Counted from the stretch's first letter, positions 46,706-58,918 are shown. The stretch: DNA of 64,000 bases from Crotalaria pallida (GCA_037953625.1 CM075656.1:65677001-65741000); one strand, 5' to 3'. Numbers and translations are program-made. Notes: a model not told the origin generated them from the sequence alone.

Positions 46706-48640
46706 AATTGTAAAGCCCTATCGGATAAATTGTTGCATGGCTCAAATCTCATCTAAATCATTGATTTGAAATAAATTTATGTAATGTTTTGAAATAAATT
46801 TATGTAACATTTTCTATAATATTATAAATCAAGGGTTTGGACGGGATTGAAACCATTGAAAAAAGAAATGATGGAAGTTATTTTGCCTCAAACTAGATGC
46901 ACCTTATTTTTACTTCAATTATTACATTGTTCACGACTTTTGGATAATGAGTTAGGTCACGATTATTAAGAAAAAATAATTTATACAATATTCAATAAAG
47001 TCGTGATAGTAGAAAAAACCTAGTAAGGTCACCATCTTGGTTGTTTTTGTGAAGTAGCATAGGGGGCAAAATATTTTCTCAATAATTAAATAGTAATACT
47101 ATTGGGCTCGACATAATTTCGATTTATAGGAGGGTCAAAGTTTAGCTAATGTCGAAAACTTAGCTCTGTTGAATTGTTTGGACAAAGTGAGGTGATAAAT
47201 ATTTAGTATGTTGAAATTCACGTATTTCATCAATTGAAGCATTTTCCAGATGAGAATTAATAACCCTCTTAAATGTCATTGGGACACCATTGAAAGATGA
47301 AATAGTATTTATCGCATTTAACAAGAAATTTGAGCTTACAAATGGAGATCATAGAAAATACCAAACATAAATTTGAAGTAGTAAGCAATCATAGAAAGAG
47401 GAAGAGAAAGAAAACTAGAGGAAAATCTGTGGAGTTTGGAGACCAAATAGCAAGATTGCAACACTTGAAAATGCTAAGTGTTAAAGTATTTTCTCACACC
47501 TTTCTCAAGTATAAAGCTCACAACATGAAGGATCGAGTTTTAAGCCCATCGTAATGCAAAATCTTCAAAAAATAAAGCAGTCAATATCCATCTTTAACTT
47601 AAACACGGTGATGGTGGTGTTGGCTTTTTATAAGAGCATCTACACCGACTTGTCCCTAAAGAATTAAGGATTGTCTATACAAAAAAATGTCGATGTTGGA
47701 AAAGCTCCATTTGTCCCTATTTTTAGATTGTCCCTAATTTCAGATAAACCATGGCTTGGAGGGAGCAATTTTTTAATGCCACAAAATGGAGAGGGGAGGA
47801 GAGAGACTAGCATGTTTGGATAGGATGAAAAATTATTTTTTTACTTATTTTTCAAAAATAATCATAATTTGTTATGTTTGTTTACAGTACAGATTATAAT
47901 CTTAGCTTATATTTTTGGAAAAATAATCAAAATTTATAAGTTCCCTCCTAGCAGTTGGAAATTACTTTTTGAAAGATTATTTTTTTAAACCCACGTAATT
48001 TTACCTATTCTACCCTTATCACTCAAATACATTAACTACCCACTTGTCACATCATACCTTTTCTTTTAATTTACTCAGTAAAAATAATCTTCTTTACATA
48101 TCCAAACAAAACAAATTAGCTTAAATTTATTTATCAGCTAAGATACTTAAACATAAACGGATTATAATTTTAATATATCGAATTATAATCACAGAAAAAA
48201 ATAATCATAATCTCATTTTACCAGCTATACCAAACACGCACGATGGTGGTTTTTATTTAATGTAAAATATTATGATGGCTAGGTAGCATGTGAGAGTCAT
48301 TTTAAGGACAAAAGTTGGTTTACTAATGGAGAGAAAATATGATAGTTAATTATCTTGAAGATATAAGAAAATGTAAAAATAATAAAATAATACGTGAGAT
48401 CCGTTAGTTTAAGGCGAAAAGGACTTGATATATCCTTGGCCTTTGCATATGCTTTTGTGCCATGAGAAAACTATGCATTTCTTTTGTTGAAGGATTCACT
48501 CTCTTAGGTTTGGATTAGATTTGGACTATTGGTAAATTAATGGTAGTGGTTTTTATTTATCCCCCAACTAGATACACCTTATTTTCGTTTTTGTATTGAA
48601 GGCTAGCAAATTACAAGTTAACTATTTAAAATCATATTAG
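46706..48640. other. AT-rich intergenic region
   Basis: No recognised gene. A 74-codon frame at 47330-47554 with basic clusters is unsupported. About 47810-48240 is bounded by GCATGTTTGGATAGG and the inverse of GTGCGTGTTTGGTATAGC, a possible PIF/Harbinger- or hAT-like MITE. Confidence 0.4.
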
Positions 48641-48646
48641 TCATTA

Positions 48647-48925
48647 TTCCCTCCGTTTCAAAAGTAGTGTTGTTTAAAGTTATACACGAGTTTTAAGGAA
48701 TGATTAAATGATTAAAGAATTTAGGATGTTTTGACTCTAATGCCCCTATATAATCATTATTGAAGAAAAAGAAAAGTACTATTGAAAGTGAAAAAGAAAG
48801 TATAATAAATAAGGATGTGTTGGAAAAAATAACATTTATTATGTATCGGATTTTGTAAAAGAATAAGACTTTTGAAACATGTTAAATATGCTAAAAAAAC
48901 AATACTTTTGAAACGGATGGAGCAA
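48647..48925. mobile_element. Stowaway-type MITE
   Basis: 279 bp, left end TTCCCTCCGTTTCAAAAGTA, right end TACTTTTGAAACGGATGGAG then CAA, TA on both sides. Confidence 0.8.
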
Positions 48926-49925
48926 TAAAATAAAATAAAATATTAATTGAATCAATATTAGTTAAAAGGTTCGCTTTCCTGAATTTAGATTATATTGAAA
49001 CTATTGGTAAATAAATAGTGGTAGTATTTATTTTGCGCCCCCTCACAATCATTAAAAAAAAAACAATAATGATAAGCTAGATCATCATCTTGATGTTTTT
49101 TTTGGTTGCATAGAGGGCAAAATAATTTCTCAATAAATAGTAATAAATTTATACTTGTTTGAGTTTTCCACGTGCCATATTTCAAGTTTCCCATGATAGT
49201 AGATAAAGAAAATGATACTTGCACACTATATTTTTTATTTTTGAGTAATGCTCGCAATCAATTATTTTAACATTTTTTTAACACACTGTTATTGAGTGGA
49301 GTTCAAGGGAAATCCATTAAAAAGAATATGGTTTTGTGAGTTTCACATGAATAAATTTGTAACAAATTAGTTACAGTATTAAAAAGAGTATTTTTCTATC
49401 ATTGTATGTCAAAGAAATAAGAGTTTGATTCTCCTTAAATAAAATATACATTATATTTAATGAACAACCAACTCTTTCAACTTTTTTTGGGTAAAGAACG
49501 TAGAATTACACAATCTCTTTCTCACATCATTTTCCACATTTTTTCCCCAATAAGATAGCTATGGGAAATTGTTTTTGTGAGTACAAATAACATGGTTGAT
49601 AAAATATTTAAGTTTTGTGAATAGAATAAAATGAATTTGGTATCTTGTGAATTTTACAATATGGTTGGCAGATGCTTTAATTAGATTAGGGGCACAAAAA
49701 TGAAGAAATAGAATTGTTAGACGAGCAAGGAATCAAAAGTTCAACGGATAAACTTCTTCAATCATTTACTTTCTTTATAGAATCAATAAATGTTATTAAT
49801 AATAATCAATAAGATTAATCCAGTTGGTAAAAATCTCATTTTATATTTCACAATAATGTAGGTTCAATTCGAATAATGTTTCCATAGTTGGTACAGTTAG
49901 AACCTTATTGTTAGAATTCCCCGAA
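48926..49925. other. AT-rich intergenic region
   Basis: No gene or defined repeat is recognised. Short open frames here have no coding character. Confidence 0.4.
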
Positions 49926-49942
49926 CCGTAATGCCTACTTTT

Positions 49943-50152
49943 TTTTGTCCGTATTCCTTGCGGAATCACCGGTATCCTCAAGAGCACTCTTAATACTAGG
50001 GAGCCCTTGAGACTAATCCGAAGCGAGCTGCGTGGCTGACTCTCCCAGCGAGATGTTTTTAGTGGGAATCGAACCCGGGGCTACTAACACTCGTGTCTCA
50101 TTCCCAAGATTTCAGTTGAGGCCTTACACCAACTGAACCAAACCTCGTTGGT
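49943..50152 (-). mobile_element. tRNA-derived SINE with 16-bp target duplication
   Basis: Read on the minus strand it starts CCAACGAGGTTTGGTTCAGT, with A-box TGGTTCAGTTGGTG and B-box GGGTTCGATTCCC, and ends in an A run (T run on the plus strand). The direct repeat CCGTAATGCCTACTTT flanks it (49926-49941 and 50153-50168). Intact ends suggest a recent insertion. Confidence 0.9.
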
Positions 50153-50507
50153 CCGTAATGCCTACTTTAATCACAGTAACTAATATGCACATGAAATTAA
50201 TCTAGCTGACTTAAATTTTGTAATCCTATTAATTGAGGAATGTTAGTTTATTTGGACACAAGATATGGCTTGCGGTTTGGATTATATTCATAGTATGCTA
50301 TGTTGTGGTCATGTTTTGCAGCGATATACTACGCTTTATGAGCATGTTATTGGTCCATCACAATCACAAGTATAACATATTATTGTTTGTAATTTACCCC
50401 TAATTGCCACATTGCCTGCCAATACTTTAAGACTTGGATTGATTATTTTACAATATTCATTCTTTCTTTTCGGTTGTCATTTTTAAATATCAAAATCGTC
50501 CTTGTAA

Positions 50508-50965
50508 ATGTTGACTTTTTTGAAATTGGTCCATGTAAAAAAATGAATTTTGGTTTTGATCCATGTATTTACAAAACGTTTTGGTTTTGGTCCCTCTTAT
50601 TAAATTTTGGTCCTTATAATTATATTGATAGTTTGTTTTGGTCCCTATATTATTATATTTGATAGGTTTTGATCTCTTTGTTATTAGATTTCATAGGTTT
50701 TGGTCTCTCAACTATAATGATTTTTGAATTGATTCTTTTATGTAATAGTTATTTTTATTACCCTTGCGAATTAATGCAAGAATATCATTCTTAATTGGTC
50801 ATGGAATGTAATACATTACATTTTCGACGTTGTTCATCCACATTTAACAGGAGGGATCAAAACCAAAACGTTTTGAAAATGCAAGGACCTAAACCAAAAC
50901 ATTATGTAAATGCAGTAACTAAAACCAAAACTTTATTTTTATAGGGACCAATTTCAAAATGGTCA
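50508..50965. mobile_element. MITE with long inverted ends
   Basis: The left arm (TTTTTTGAAATTGGTCCATG ... AAAACGTTTTGGTTTTGGTC) is inverted in the right arm (GATCAAAACCAAAACGTTTT ... TAGGGACCAATTTCAAAATG). The arms are about 80 bp or more each. The target duplication was not resolved. Confidence 0.65.
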
Positions 50966-51174
50966 ATATATATTTATAGAAATCATTTTGATAATAAGCC
51001 CCGACACTTTAATGTGTAGCAGTAAGATTATTTGATACGCATAAAATTCATGCAATAAGTAATCGCTAAGATTATGATGATTTGAATACCATTTAAAACA
51101 AAATGTCATGTAACTTCTACTATTTGCCCTGTATATACATAAATATAGAATGGACATATAAATCAGTTTTCTAT

Positions 51175-51362
51175 TTTTTTTCTTACACCAACCGGTACCG
51201 GATTTGGTTTATCCAGAATCTGATTCATCCGGTCCGACCCAATTGAGCTCACACTAAACAGTAGGAGTCTCCCAGCAGAGGTTGCTCCATAACCAAAACT
51301 CAAACTCGAAACCAATTGGTTAAGGGACCAAGTGAACTACCACTTAATCAACCCACGTCGGT
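51175..51362 (-). mobile_element. tRNA-derived SINE (family 1, copy 2)
   Basis: Same sequence family as the copy at 16137-16322 (ACACCAACCGGTACCGG, AAACTCGAAACCAATTGG). Flanked by the 13-bp direct repeat ATCAGTTTTCTAT (51162-51174 and 51363-51375). Confidence 0.85.
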
Positions 51363-51883
51363 ATCAGTTTTCTATCTTTTTTCTTACTTTTAGCATTCCT
51401 TTAATCTACATGTCATGGGGTTGAGAATAATTATAAATTTTATATGTATTTTGTCCGAAATATTCATGTTTAATTTTTATTGAAAATAATTGTTGTGTTA
51501 TTTAATTTTGATTAGTAGTAATAGTTTAGAAATGAAAGAGGAAATAAAAATAGAATTGATAAGGAGTTAAAAAAATGATTGAATATAGAAATAAATTAAA
51601 AAATAATACATATAAAATAGATGAAATCCCAATTTCCATGTAAAAATAGACGATAAAATAACCTGACCCAAGCCAATTAAGCCCCATATGCTTATTCTAG
51701 AAACCATGCATCCAAAAATTCTTAATAAAACAAATATATATATCAAGTATATATACTCACGCGGCAAAAAAGAATATATAATAATTACAAAATGCTAAGG
51801 CCATGGCGGCGTAGCTTTGATTTGTTTGTATCCATAATTATTCAACCTTTGAAGCCTCCACCAGATATATATCAACCAATACC

Positions 51884-54667
51884 TCAATTTTTCAAAACAA
51901 TAGGGAGAACAATGACCAATATGATAACGAGGAGAAGTATGATTGCAATACATGTCCATTTACGAGAATTCATCTGGTGCTTCCTAGCAACCTGCAACTG
52001 CTGGACCCCACCCCTCACATACGAATCAGCACGTGCCATGTGGCTCTCTATGTCATCCAATTGTTCACCTTGGGTTTGGACCAACACTGCCATGTCCAAG
52101 AACACTTGGTGAAGTTCGTTTAGATTCCTCTCTATTTCCTTCACTGCCCCATGCCTCTCTTGAATCTCTTGTATTGTGTCCATTATGGTTGCTCTCCCCT
52201 GCTCTTGGATTGCTTTCTGTAAGAAAGTCTCACTCTCACCTGATGAAAACCAAATTTTTTAAATATCATATACATTTATTTTTAATTCTCATTTACTACT
52301 TTTTATCTTCTTTATTTACACATTTTCTTAAAATACATTTTTAAAAAAATCAGACATCTGAAAAGTAATAATTAATGTTGTATAATATGATGTGTGATTG
52401 ATGAATATATTCAATAAATGATGTATAAAATTAATAGGTTGATTATTGATTAATTTGTTAGACAAAATATTAAAATTAAAGCATGTTCATTTATGTATTT
52501 TACTTTTCAAAATGTTAAAATCTTTTTAAACGTATTAAGTACTTTTTATCTTCTTTATTTACACATTTTCTTAAAATACATTAAAAAAATTAGACATCTT
52601 ACATGTTTTGGATTCAAGATCTTTTTTTTCTATCACACAAGTGCCATCAATTTTTTACGGTGAACTTTCTCACAAAATAATACTAATAATATAGATAAGT
52701 TAATAGTCACTTTGGTTTCCAAAAAATACATTATTTATCAATTTAATTCTTAAAAGATTTTTTTTGTATCAATTTAGTTCCCAAAATCAAGATGGCATCA
52801 TGTAATATAAATTTTGATCCTTGAAAGATTCATATAGGCATCAAATAAGTTTCTAAAAGGACCCGTGTGATGCTATATATTAATTTTTAGGGGACTAAAT
52901 CGTTGTCAAAAAATTTTGGAAACTAAATTGATGAACAACGTAACTTTCGAGGATCAAAATGACTATTAACTCTAATATTCCAAAAAAAACAAAAACAAAA
53001 TCCTTACAAACAGTAGGAGAAAACTCTGTTGCATGTTTTCTTGAAATTATTATGTACAATATTCTCCATAATACAATAGGTTTCGTTTAACATAAATTTT
53101 GCCATGTTATCTTCATGTCCCAGCTTTGTTGCCTGCTAAATTACATCTTAAGCAAAAGTATCGATCTGAAAAGTTTAATTTGATATCTCTATTGAGTGAA
53201 ATTGTGTTGAATAATGAATGAGTATATAATTGTTCTTTCTTGAAAATATAAAATATATATAAAGCCTTTAAGGAAACTCCCTTAAATTAATGAATTAATA
53301 AAAATAACTTTCGTAATGACGGGAAAACAATTTTTCTTGTTCCTTACTTCGCTCGCAAGCAGCTGGTATATCAAATTCTCCTTAAAAAATGTGACTGCAA
53401 TGCTTGACCCTTTGAGTTTAATATACTCAAAATTATTAAAAGAACTTAATTTACATAAAGCCTCACAAAAGTTATTAAAAAATTAAAACATATAATACAT
53501 GAAGAGTAATTTTATCGGTCAGCCTTGGATCCATTTGCTTAAACTTTCAAAATGTGATTTTAAGGATACTCTAACTAATTTAACCCGGTACATTTCTAAC
53601 TTACAAATTTCAATCATTAAAAAAATTTTACTATTTAAATTTAAATGAATTAAAAGTAATGAAATAATTAAAAAATAGAATTAAAGAAAGTTATAAAAAA
53701 AACTGAGTCGAATAATCCAAATAATCCATGATTTAACCATTAAAAAAACGTGATTTTAAGATCATAACTTTCGTGGATAATTTTTATGCAAATTAAAATC
53801 TATTTTATATTGGATTATACTTATAAAAAGTGTTTATTCCCCCATATATGCTCCATCTTTTATAGAAGCTTTTTTTTAAGAAGCATAAAGTTCATTTTTT
53901 TTAGTTTTTACTTTTTAATAATAAAAGTTCGAGTAGTCTACCAAACAAATACGTAATTGTCACAAGTTATTACTTTTGTGCACAAAGAAGATGTTAGTCT
54001 TAGCGTGTTTACATCAGGAACGGCTTTTTTTCTAAGCATGAAACTGCGTAAACTTGATCAAAGAAAATAAGACACCGCACAGAAAAAGGAAAATTAAAAG
54101 AAAGAATGAGGTTTAGAATAACTCACCCGTGGAGATGAGAAGGTCAGTGGTTTTGTCATCAGGCTTATCACCGGTAACAGTATAGTATCTTCGTTGCACG
54201 GTGTCTCTATACTCTGTCGAAATCTGTTCCCTCAAGCTATTAAAGCTCTCCATTGAATCCTTCAAATTCTTTCTCAACCCGCTCACCACGGAGATCCTGG
54301 TCCGGTACGAGGACGAGCCTGGTCCCATGCCTGGCAGGGATAGGCTCGCTTCATTGGACCGGTCCAGTGCCTCCAAACGAGCCTTAATGATCTTCGCTTT
54401 CTTGAGGGCGAGAGTCACATCAGCGTCCATGCGGGAGCGAAGGTCCTTCACAGTTTTGGCGCTATGAAGGGTCTTGCTCTTTTCATTGGAGCTTTTGAGG
54501 TTGTTGTGGAGATTTTCAAGTTGTTTTAGCTCTTCTTTGATTGTCTCGACTTCGGAGAAAAACTTTTCTAGGTTGTTGCTGGTGTCGGTTTCCGCCATCT
54601 GGATGACGTGGTGGTTGTTGTCTGGGGAGGCTTGGCCGGAAAAGGAATTTGAGAGCAAGTCGTTCAT
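51884..54667 (-). CDS. SYP122: SYP12-type plasma-membrane syntaxin (Qa-SNARE)
   Basis: Two exons: 54127-54667 and 51884-52239, phase 1 join inside STG/ESE, 298 aa. Known: SYP121/122-type syntaxins drive vesicle fusion at the plasma membrane in secretion and defence. Seen: start MNDLLS; the Habc bundle (about 35-165: EKFFSEVETIKEEL, SKTLHSAKTVKDLRSRMDAD); RRYYTVTGDKPDD before the junction; the SNARE helix with ESETFLQKAIQEQGR, IQEIQERHGAVKEIERNL and LVQTQGEQLDDIESH (zero-layer Gln in TQG); then a C-terminal membrane anchor TCIAIILLLVIILVIVLPIV and a two-residue tail KN. MNDLLS and MDADVTLAL favour SYP122 over SYP121. It lacks the long Gly/Pro-rich tail of Arabidopsis SYP121/122. The 1.9-kb intron contains a MITE. 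Intact. Confidence 0.93.
52699..52970. mobile_element. MITE in the syntaxin intron
   Basis: Inverted ends GTTAATAGTCACTTTGGTTT and the inverse of GATCAAAATGACTATTAAC. Internal words TTTAGTTCCCAAAATC and GGGACTAAATCG are partly inverted. Target duplication unclear. Confidence 0.6.
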
Positions 54668-54842
54668 TTTGACCTCTTTCTTGAACTTTTAATTTGTTTG
54701 AGTTTTATTTGAAAGGGAAGAAGAGGTTTTGTGGGGTGAGTTGGAGAAGATTAGAGGACTAGGAGGATGTGAATGAGAAATAGATTGAGGAAATGGAAAT
54801 GGTTGAGGACTCGTGTTTAAAAGGGTGTTTCTCTAGCATAAT

Positions 54843-55000
54843 AAATCCTCTGTCCAACAAAAGTGTGTCATTCCATGTATCACTTGTTGTGATTGGTTGA
54901 AAAAATAATATGCAAGTTAAAAATTTAATAAAAAAATATTATTTTAACCAATCATAAGAAGTGAAACATGGAGTGGCACACATTTTGGGACAGAGGATTT
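54843..55000. mobile_element. Hairpin MITE in the syntaxin promoter
   Basis: A near-complete palindrome: AAATCCTCTGTCC ... ATTGGTTGAAAAAATAAT on the left against ATTATTTTAACCAAT ... GGACAGAGGATTT on the right. It lies 176 bp upstream of the syntaxin ATG (minus strand). A more diverged palindrome of the same type is at about 55467-55607. Confidence 0.8.
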
Positions 55001-55210
55001 GCTCTCGTTTCTCTAGTTTTTTTTTCTTTGTTGAAAGTTACAAATTGTTTTTTCTTTACGGAAATAGCTTATGAACTCACATGATTAGCACGGTACGTAG
55101 GATGTGATGTGAGTTACATAAGTACACCAATGTTCTCATATGTACGTTCTTTAATGATCTATTTACACCAAAACTTTGACATTTAATGACATTCGTTTCT
55201 TTAACAAATA

Positions 55211-55429
55211 CTCCATCCATCCGTGTCACAATAAAGGTAAAAAATGACAAAATTATTTATCCCAAATTAAAGTACAGTTAATGTATAAATGAAAAGTTTA
55301 GAAATTGTAAACTTTTTAAATTGTGATTGGTGCAAAGTTAAATTAGATGTTTGATAAGTTAGACAAACCATTTATATCTCCTTAAATTTTCTCTTCGATT
55401 TTGTTACTATCCTTATTGGACAGGGAGAG
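55211..55429. mobile_element. Stowaway-type MITE
   Basis: Left end CTCCATCCATCCGTGTCAC, right end TTGGACAGGGAGAG, TA on both sides. 219 bp. Confidence 0.65.
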
Positions 55430-55466
55430 TATTATATTGATAAAAATACGAAGTTAACATCTTCTT

Positions 55467-55607
55467 TCCCAGAATTTGTGTTATTTCATGTGTAACTCAT
55501 TTTCATTGATCCAAAAAAATATTAAGTTAATATATATTTAATTCAAAATTCATTTTCTGGACCAATGAGAATAAATGACACATGAAGTGATACAAATTGT
55601 GAGACAA
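55467..55607. mobile_element. Degenerate hairpin MITE
   Basis: AGAATTTGTGTTATTTCATG on the left is inverted as CATGAAGTGATACAAATTGT on the right, and CATTGATCC/GGACCAATG face each other near the centre. Related to 54843-55000. Confidence 0.55.
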
Positions 55608-55663
55608 GATATGCTCTAAAAAATAAGTACATAACGTGGCAAAAATTTGCTTAAAAAGATTAT

Positions 55664-55933
55664 TTCATCTATATCTAAATATAAGTATTGCTCAATATTA
55701 TGGTATTGCCTTTTATATAAGTTTTTATTCTAATTTTCAATGATATTAATTACTTATTTTCAACAAATTCTCATATTTATTCAACACTTTTTTGAATTTC
55801 AATAATAACTATAATGACAATCTTGAAAAAGTTTATTAAATATCATAAATACTAATGTCATTAACAATATTAACTAATTTTTTCAGTTCCCATAAAAAAT
55901 TAATTTAAATTCTTATATTTAAAGATGGAGAGA
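55664..55933. mobile_element. Degenerate family A MITE
   Basis: Contains TTTCAATAATAACTATAATG and CTAATGTCATTAACAATATT, matching family A (10170-10446), and ends GATGGAGAGAG. Confidence 0.6.
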
Positions 55934-56004
55934 GTAATAAGTTGCACAACTAAGATGAAAACTACTTTAGGTAAAGAATGGATAAAAAAATGAGAAAGTA
56001 TCGT

Positions 56005-56884
56005 TCCAACATTCCTGGTAGGAAAATGGATTGCGACTGTCCCCATATACCAACACGAGTCTTTTCAGCGTGCTTTGTTCCCACTCGCACACTTCCCAGA
56101 AAAACTTCTCAGGAGGAAGCCCATCCTAGAATTACCCCAAGTCAAGCACGCTTAACCATAGAGTTCTTATGTGATGGGCTATCGAAAAGAAGATGCATCT
56201 TGTTGATATGGGTAGTACTAATCAATTCATTTAAGCCTTCTTGTACTATGTAGTATGTAGTCTCATTCCTACACAATCTCAGGATCACTCTCTCATTCTG
56301 GTGTGTTGGTTCATTCATGTACCCCTCCCTTAGAAGTCAGCCAGAAGCTGCTCCTTGTCCATGCCTCTTACACCGGCGATCACTCCCCGCCCTCACCAGC
56401 CCGGGTCTTACATGCCCACCAACTTCCGCCTGGTTCGTCCCCGAACCACACCGTATTGGGAGAGGAGCCGCTCTGATACCATTTGTAACATCCCTGGCAA
56501 GAAAATGGATTGCGACTGTCTCCACATACCAACACGAGTCTTTTCAGCGTGCTTTGTCCTCACTCGCACACTTCCCAGGAAAACTTTCCAGGAGGTCGCC
56601 CATCCTAGAATTACCCCAAGTCAAGCACGCTTAATCATGGAGTTCTTATGTGATGGGCTACCGAAAAGAAGATGCATTTTGTTGATATGGGTAGTACTAA
56701 TCAATTCATTTAAGCCTTCCTATACTATGTAGTCTCATTCCTACACAGTCTCATGATCACCCTCTCATTCCGGTGTGTTGGTTCATTCATGTACTCCTCC
56801 CTTAAAAGCCTGACAGGAGCCGCTCCTTGTCCGTGCCTCTTACACCGGTGATCACTCCCCGCCCTCATCAGTCCGGGTCTTACA
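56005..56884 (-). mobile_element. Complete Cassandra-type TRIM retrotransposon
   Basis: Two direct LTRs (56005-56412 and 56484-56884, about 400 bp) enclose a 71-bp internal region. The primer binding site TGGTATCAGAGC (initiator Met-tRNA) is on the minus strand at 56470-56481, 2 nt from the right LTR, so the element reads right to left. A 5-bp direct repeat ATCGT flanks it (56000-56004, 56885-56889). Each LTR carries a 5S rRNA-like stretch on the minus strand with TTAAGCGTGCTTG (A box) and GGATGGGCGACCTCC (C box; diverged in the left LTR). These features define Cassandra. No protein is encoded. Confidence 0.95.
56541..56665 (-). repeat. 5S rRNA-like segment in the right Cassandra LTR
   Basis: On the minus strand it reads GGAGTTCTT-like inverse, TTAAGCGTGCTTG, then AGGATGGGCGACCTCCTGG, in 5S rRNA order. 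The 5' part of 5S and CTCTCGCC are missing or altered, so it is not a functional 5S gene. Confidence 0.85.
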
Positions 56885-56889
56885 ATCGT

Positions 56890-57472
56890 ATTCTTTAACC
56901 AAAATAAAAATAATATTTTTTTTAGCTTAATGGATATATACCGATAGTGTAAGATACATATTATCCATCATTCACGGGTATTATATTTGAAAATTAATTT
57001 TTTTCATATGTATTACTTTTTAAGTTTTTTATTGTTTTTATACAAAACTAATATATGATTAATAAAACTTAGCTTTTTCAATTATAACATTATTTATAAT
57101 AATCTCTTTTTTTACCTCTAATATCTTTTTCTCTTTGCAATAATATTTACATAAGAGCATTATAGTCAAAATACCTCAAATTTTTATATTATTTAAGCAT
57201 TTCTTAAAATTTATGCATGCATATCCTTAAAATACATTATTCATAAAATGGATTAAGTAATTGCAAACACATGAATGATTGAATAATGCATTAATAGTGT
57301 AAAAACAGCAGTGCACCACACATTTTTTAAAAAAAGGAAATAACATGGTTGTATCCCAATTTATTTACTTATATCTTTGACTTAGATGGTATAATACAAA
57401 TATATAGAGGAAAAAAAATTAAAGAAACAACGTACGGTTGTTTTATAGGATCTCAAAATTGTTGCAAAATAC
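56890..57472. other. AT-rich spacer
   Basis: Low-complexity AT-rich DNA; no gene or defined repeat is recognised. Confidence 0.4.
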
Positions 57473-57482
57473 ATTATTTAAT

Positions 57483-58027
57483 GACTAAACTATCATTTTA
57501 GTCCCTCAATTTATAAGATTTTTCACTTTAGTTCCTGATTTTTCAATAATTCGTCTTTAGTCCCTCGCTTTGAAAAAAGTTACTCACATTAGTCCCTGAC
57601 AACTTTATATGTTCATAGACGTTAACGTCTTACACACGTGTAGCCGTTAAATAACATATACACACGTGGCCGTTAACATCTTACACATGATGCTGAATTC
57701 AAAAGACAAAATTGGAGGAAGAAGAGGCTAAGGCAGTAAGGCCGCTGAAGAGGTAGCTAAGGCAGCTGCGGAGCTGTTGAAGCTCTAACAGTTGCAAAAA
57801 ATACAGCAATTGATGAATCTGTGGCAGCATCACAACAACTAGACGTCGTATAAGTTATTTAACGGCCACGTGTGTAAGATGTTAAAGGTCTATGAACGGA
57901 AAAAGTTGTAAGGGACTAACGTGAGTAGTTTTTTTTCAAAGTGAGGAACTAAAAAGAAATTATTGAAAAATCAGGGACTAAAATGAAAACTCCTTACAAA
58001 GTGAGGAACTAAAGTGACATTTTAGTC
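57483..58027. mobile_element. Mutator-type non-autonomous element (545 bp)
   Basis: Inverted ends GACTAAACTATCATTTTAGT and the inverse of GACATTTTAGTC, with CCCTCA.TTT / AAGTGAGGAACT blocks inside. A perfect 10-bp direct repeat ATTATTTAAT flanks it (57473-57482 and 58028-58037). Internal blocks AACGGCCACGTGTG and GTTAACGTCTTACACACGTG also face each other. The centre (about 57715-57800) is GC-richer, GCTAAGGCAGCTGCGGAGC, and may be acquired DNA. Confidence 0.9.
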
Positions 58028-58037
58028 ATTATTTAAT

Positions 58038-58750
58038 GGATATAACCCAAAGATATCCCAGTGCAGAGTTGGGACAAGTTCTTACTCTTTGATTTTTAAT
58101 AGTTAATATAAGATTTTTTTTATGTAAAAGAACAAAGTAAATCGGTTAGTATTATTAATAGTATTAAAAATATAAGTATTTGAAATATTCTTTTAAAATT
58201 ATCTTTATAATTATTATTAGAATTCTAAAAAAATATTAAGTAAGTATGGATATTTATTAAAAAAATAATAATTAATTATTATTAACAATAGAAATAAAAT
58301 TTTATAAATAGGACTAATAAAGATTCTTAAAAAATTCTTATATTAAAGACAAGAAAGAGATAGTATTAGTTTCCCAACTAAAGGATCTCTATCTTTCTGT
58401 CTCTCTCTGTCTCATGTTAGGATAGAGAAAGACTCTACATAAAATCATATTCTAATAACCTTCCACACAAAAAGTAAAGTTGATCAAAGCAAATATATAT
58501 TTATAAATGGGTAGACGTGTGTGAGAGACCTGTTCAAAATTCAACCCATTTCTTGTAGCAGCTACCTGAGAGATACTGTTATCATTAATCGTGTCAAAGG
58601 GATTGGGAGAACAAAGACTTTCAGACAGGAAGGTTCGAGGAATTTTTTTATTTATATTTCTTTTTTCAAGGGAAAGAAACTACATAAAGGAAGCACCCCA
58701 GAAATTAGGGGGTAAGGCCGAGAAATAGTGGGAAGAAAAGAAAGGCAAAT
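58038..58750. other. AT-rich spacer
   Basis: No recognised gene. A short frame at 58521-58715 has no support. Confidence 0.4.
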
Positions 58751-58918
58751 GCTAACAAGTGCACATAGTAGTGCACTTGTTAATTAACAAGCCAATTATG
58801 GTAAAAGTTCATTGAAACTTGCATTTTTTTGGATTTTTGAGAAATGAAATGATGTGCACTTATGATTGTTTTTCCTATTGTAGTAACCTTAACAAGTGCC
58901 CTTAGGACACTTGTTAGC
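58751..58918. mobile_element. MITE with ends GCTAACAAGTGC
   Basis: The left end GCTAACAAGTGCAC is inverted at the right as GGACACTTGTTAGC. A second inner inverted pair (GTGCACTTGTTAA / TTAACAAGTGCC) is present. 168 bp. Confidence 0.7.

Noticed and set aside
46506..46745. Poly-Phe minus-strand frame
   Set aside because: Translation of a GAA microsatellite and GTGGGTG repeats of the foldback arm.
47330..47554. 74-codon basic frame (KKTRGKSVEF)
   Set aside because: No family resemblance, no splice context, and AT-rich surroundings.
56541..56665. 5S rRNA gene
   Set aside because: The similarity is partial and lies in a Cassandra LTR; the second copy is the other LTR, so it is not an rRNA gene.
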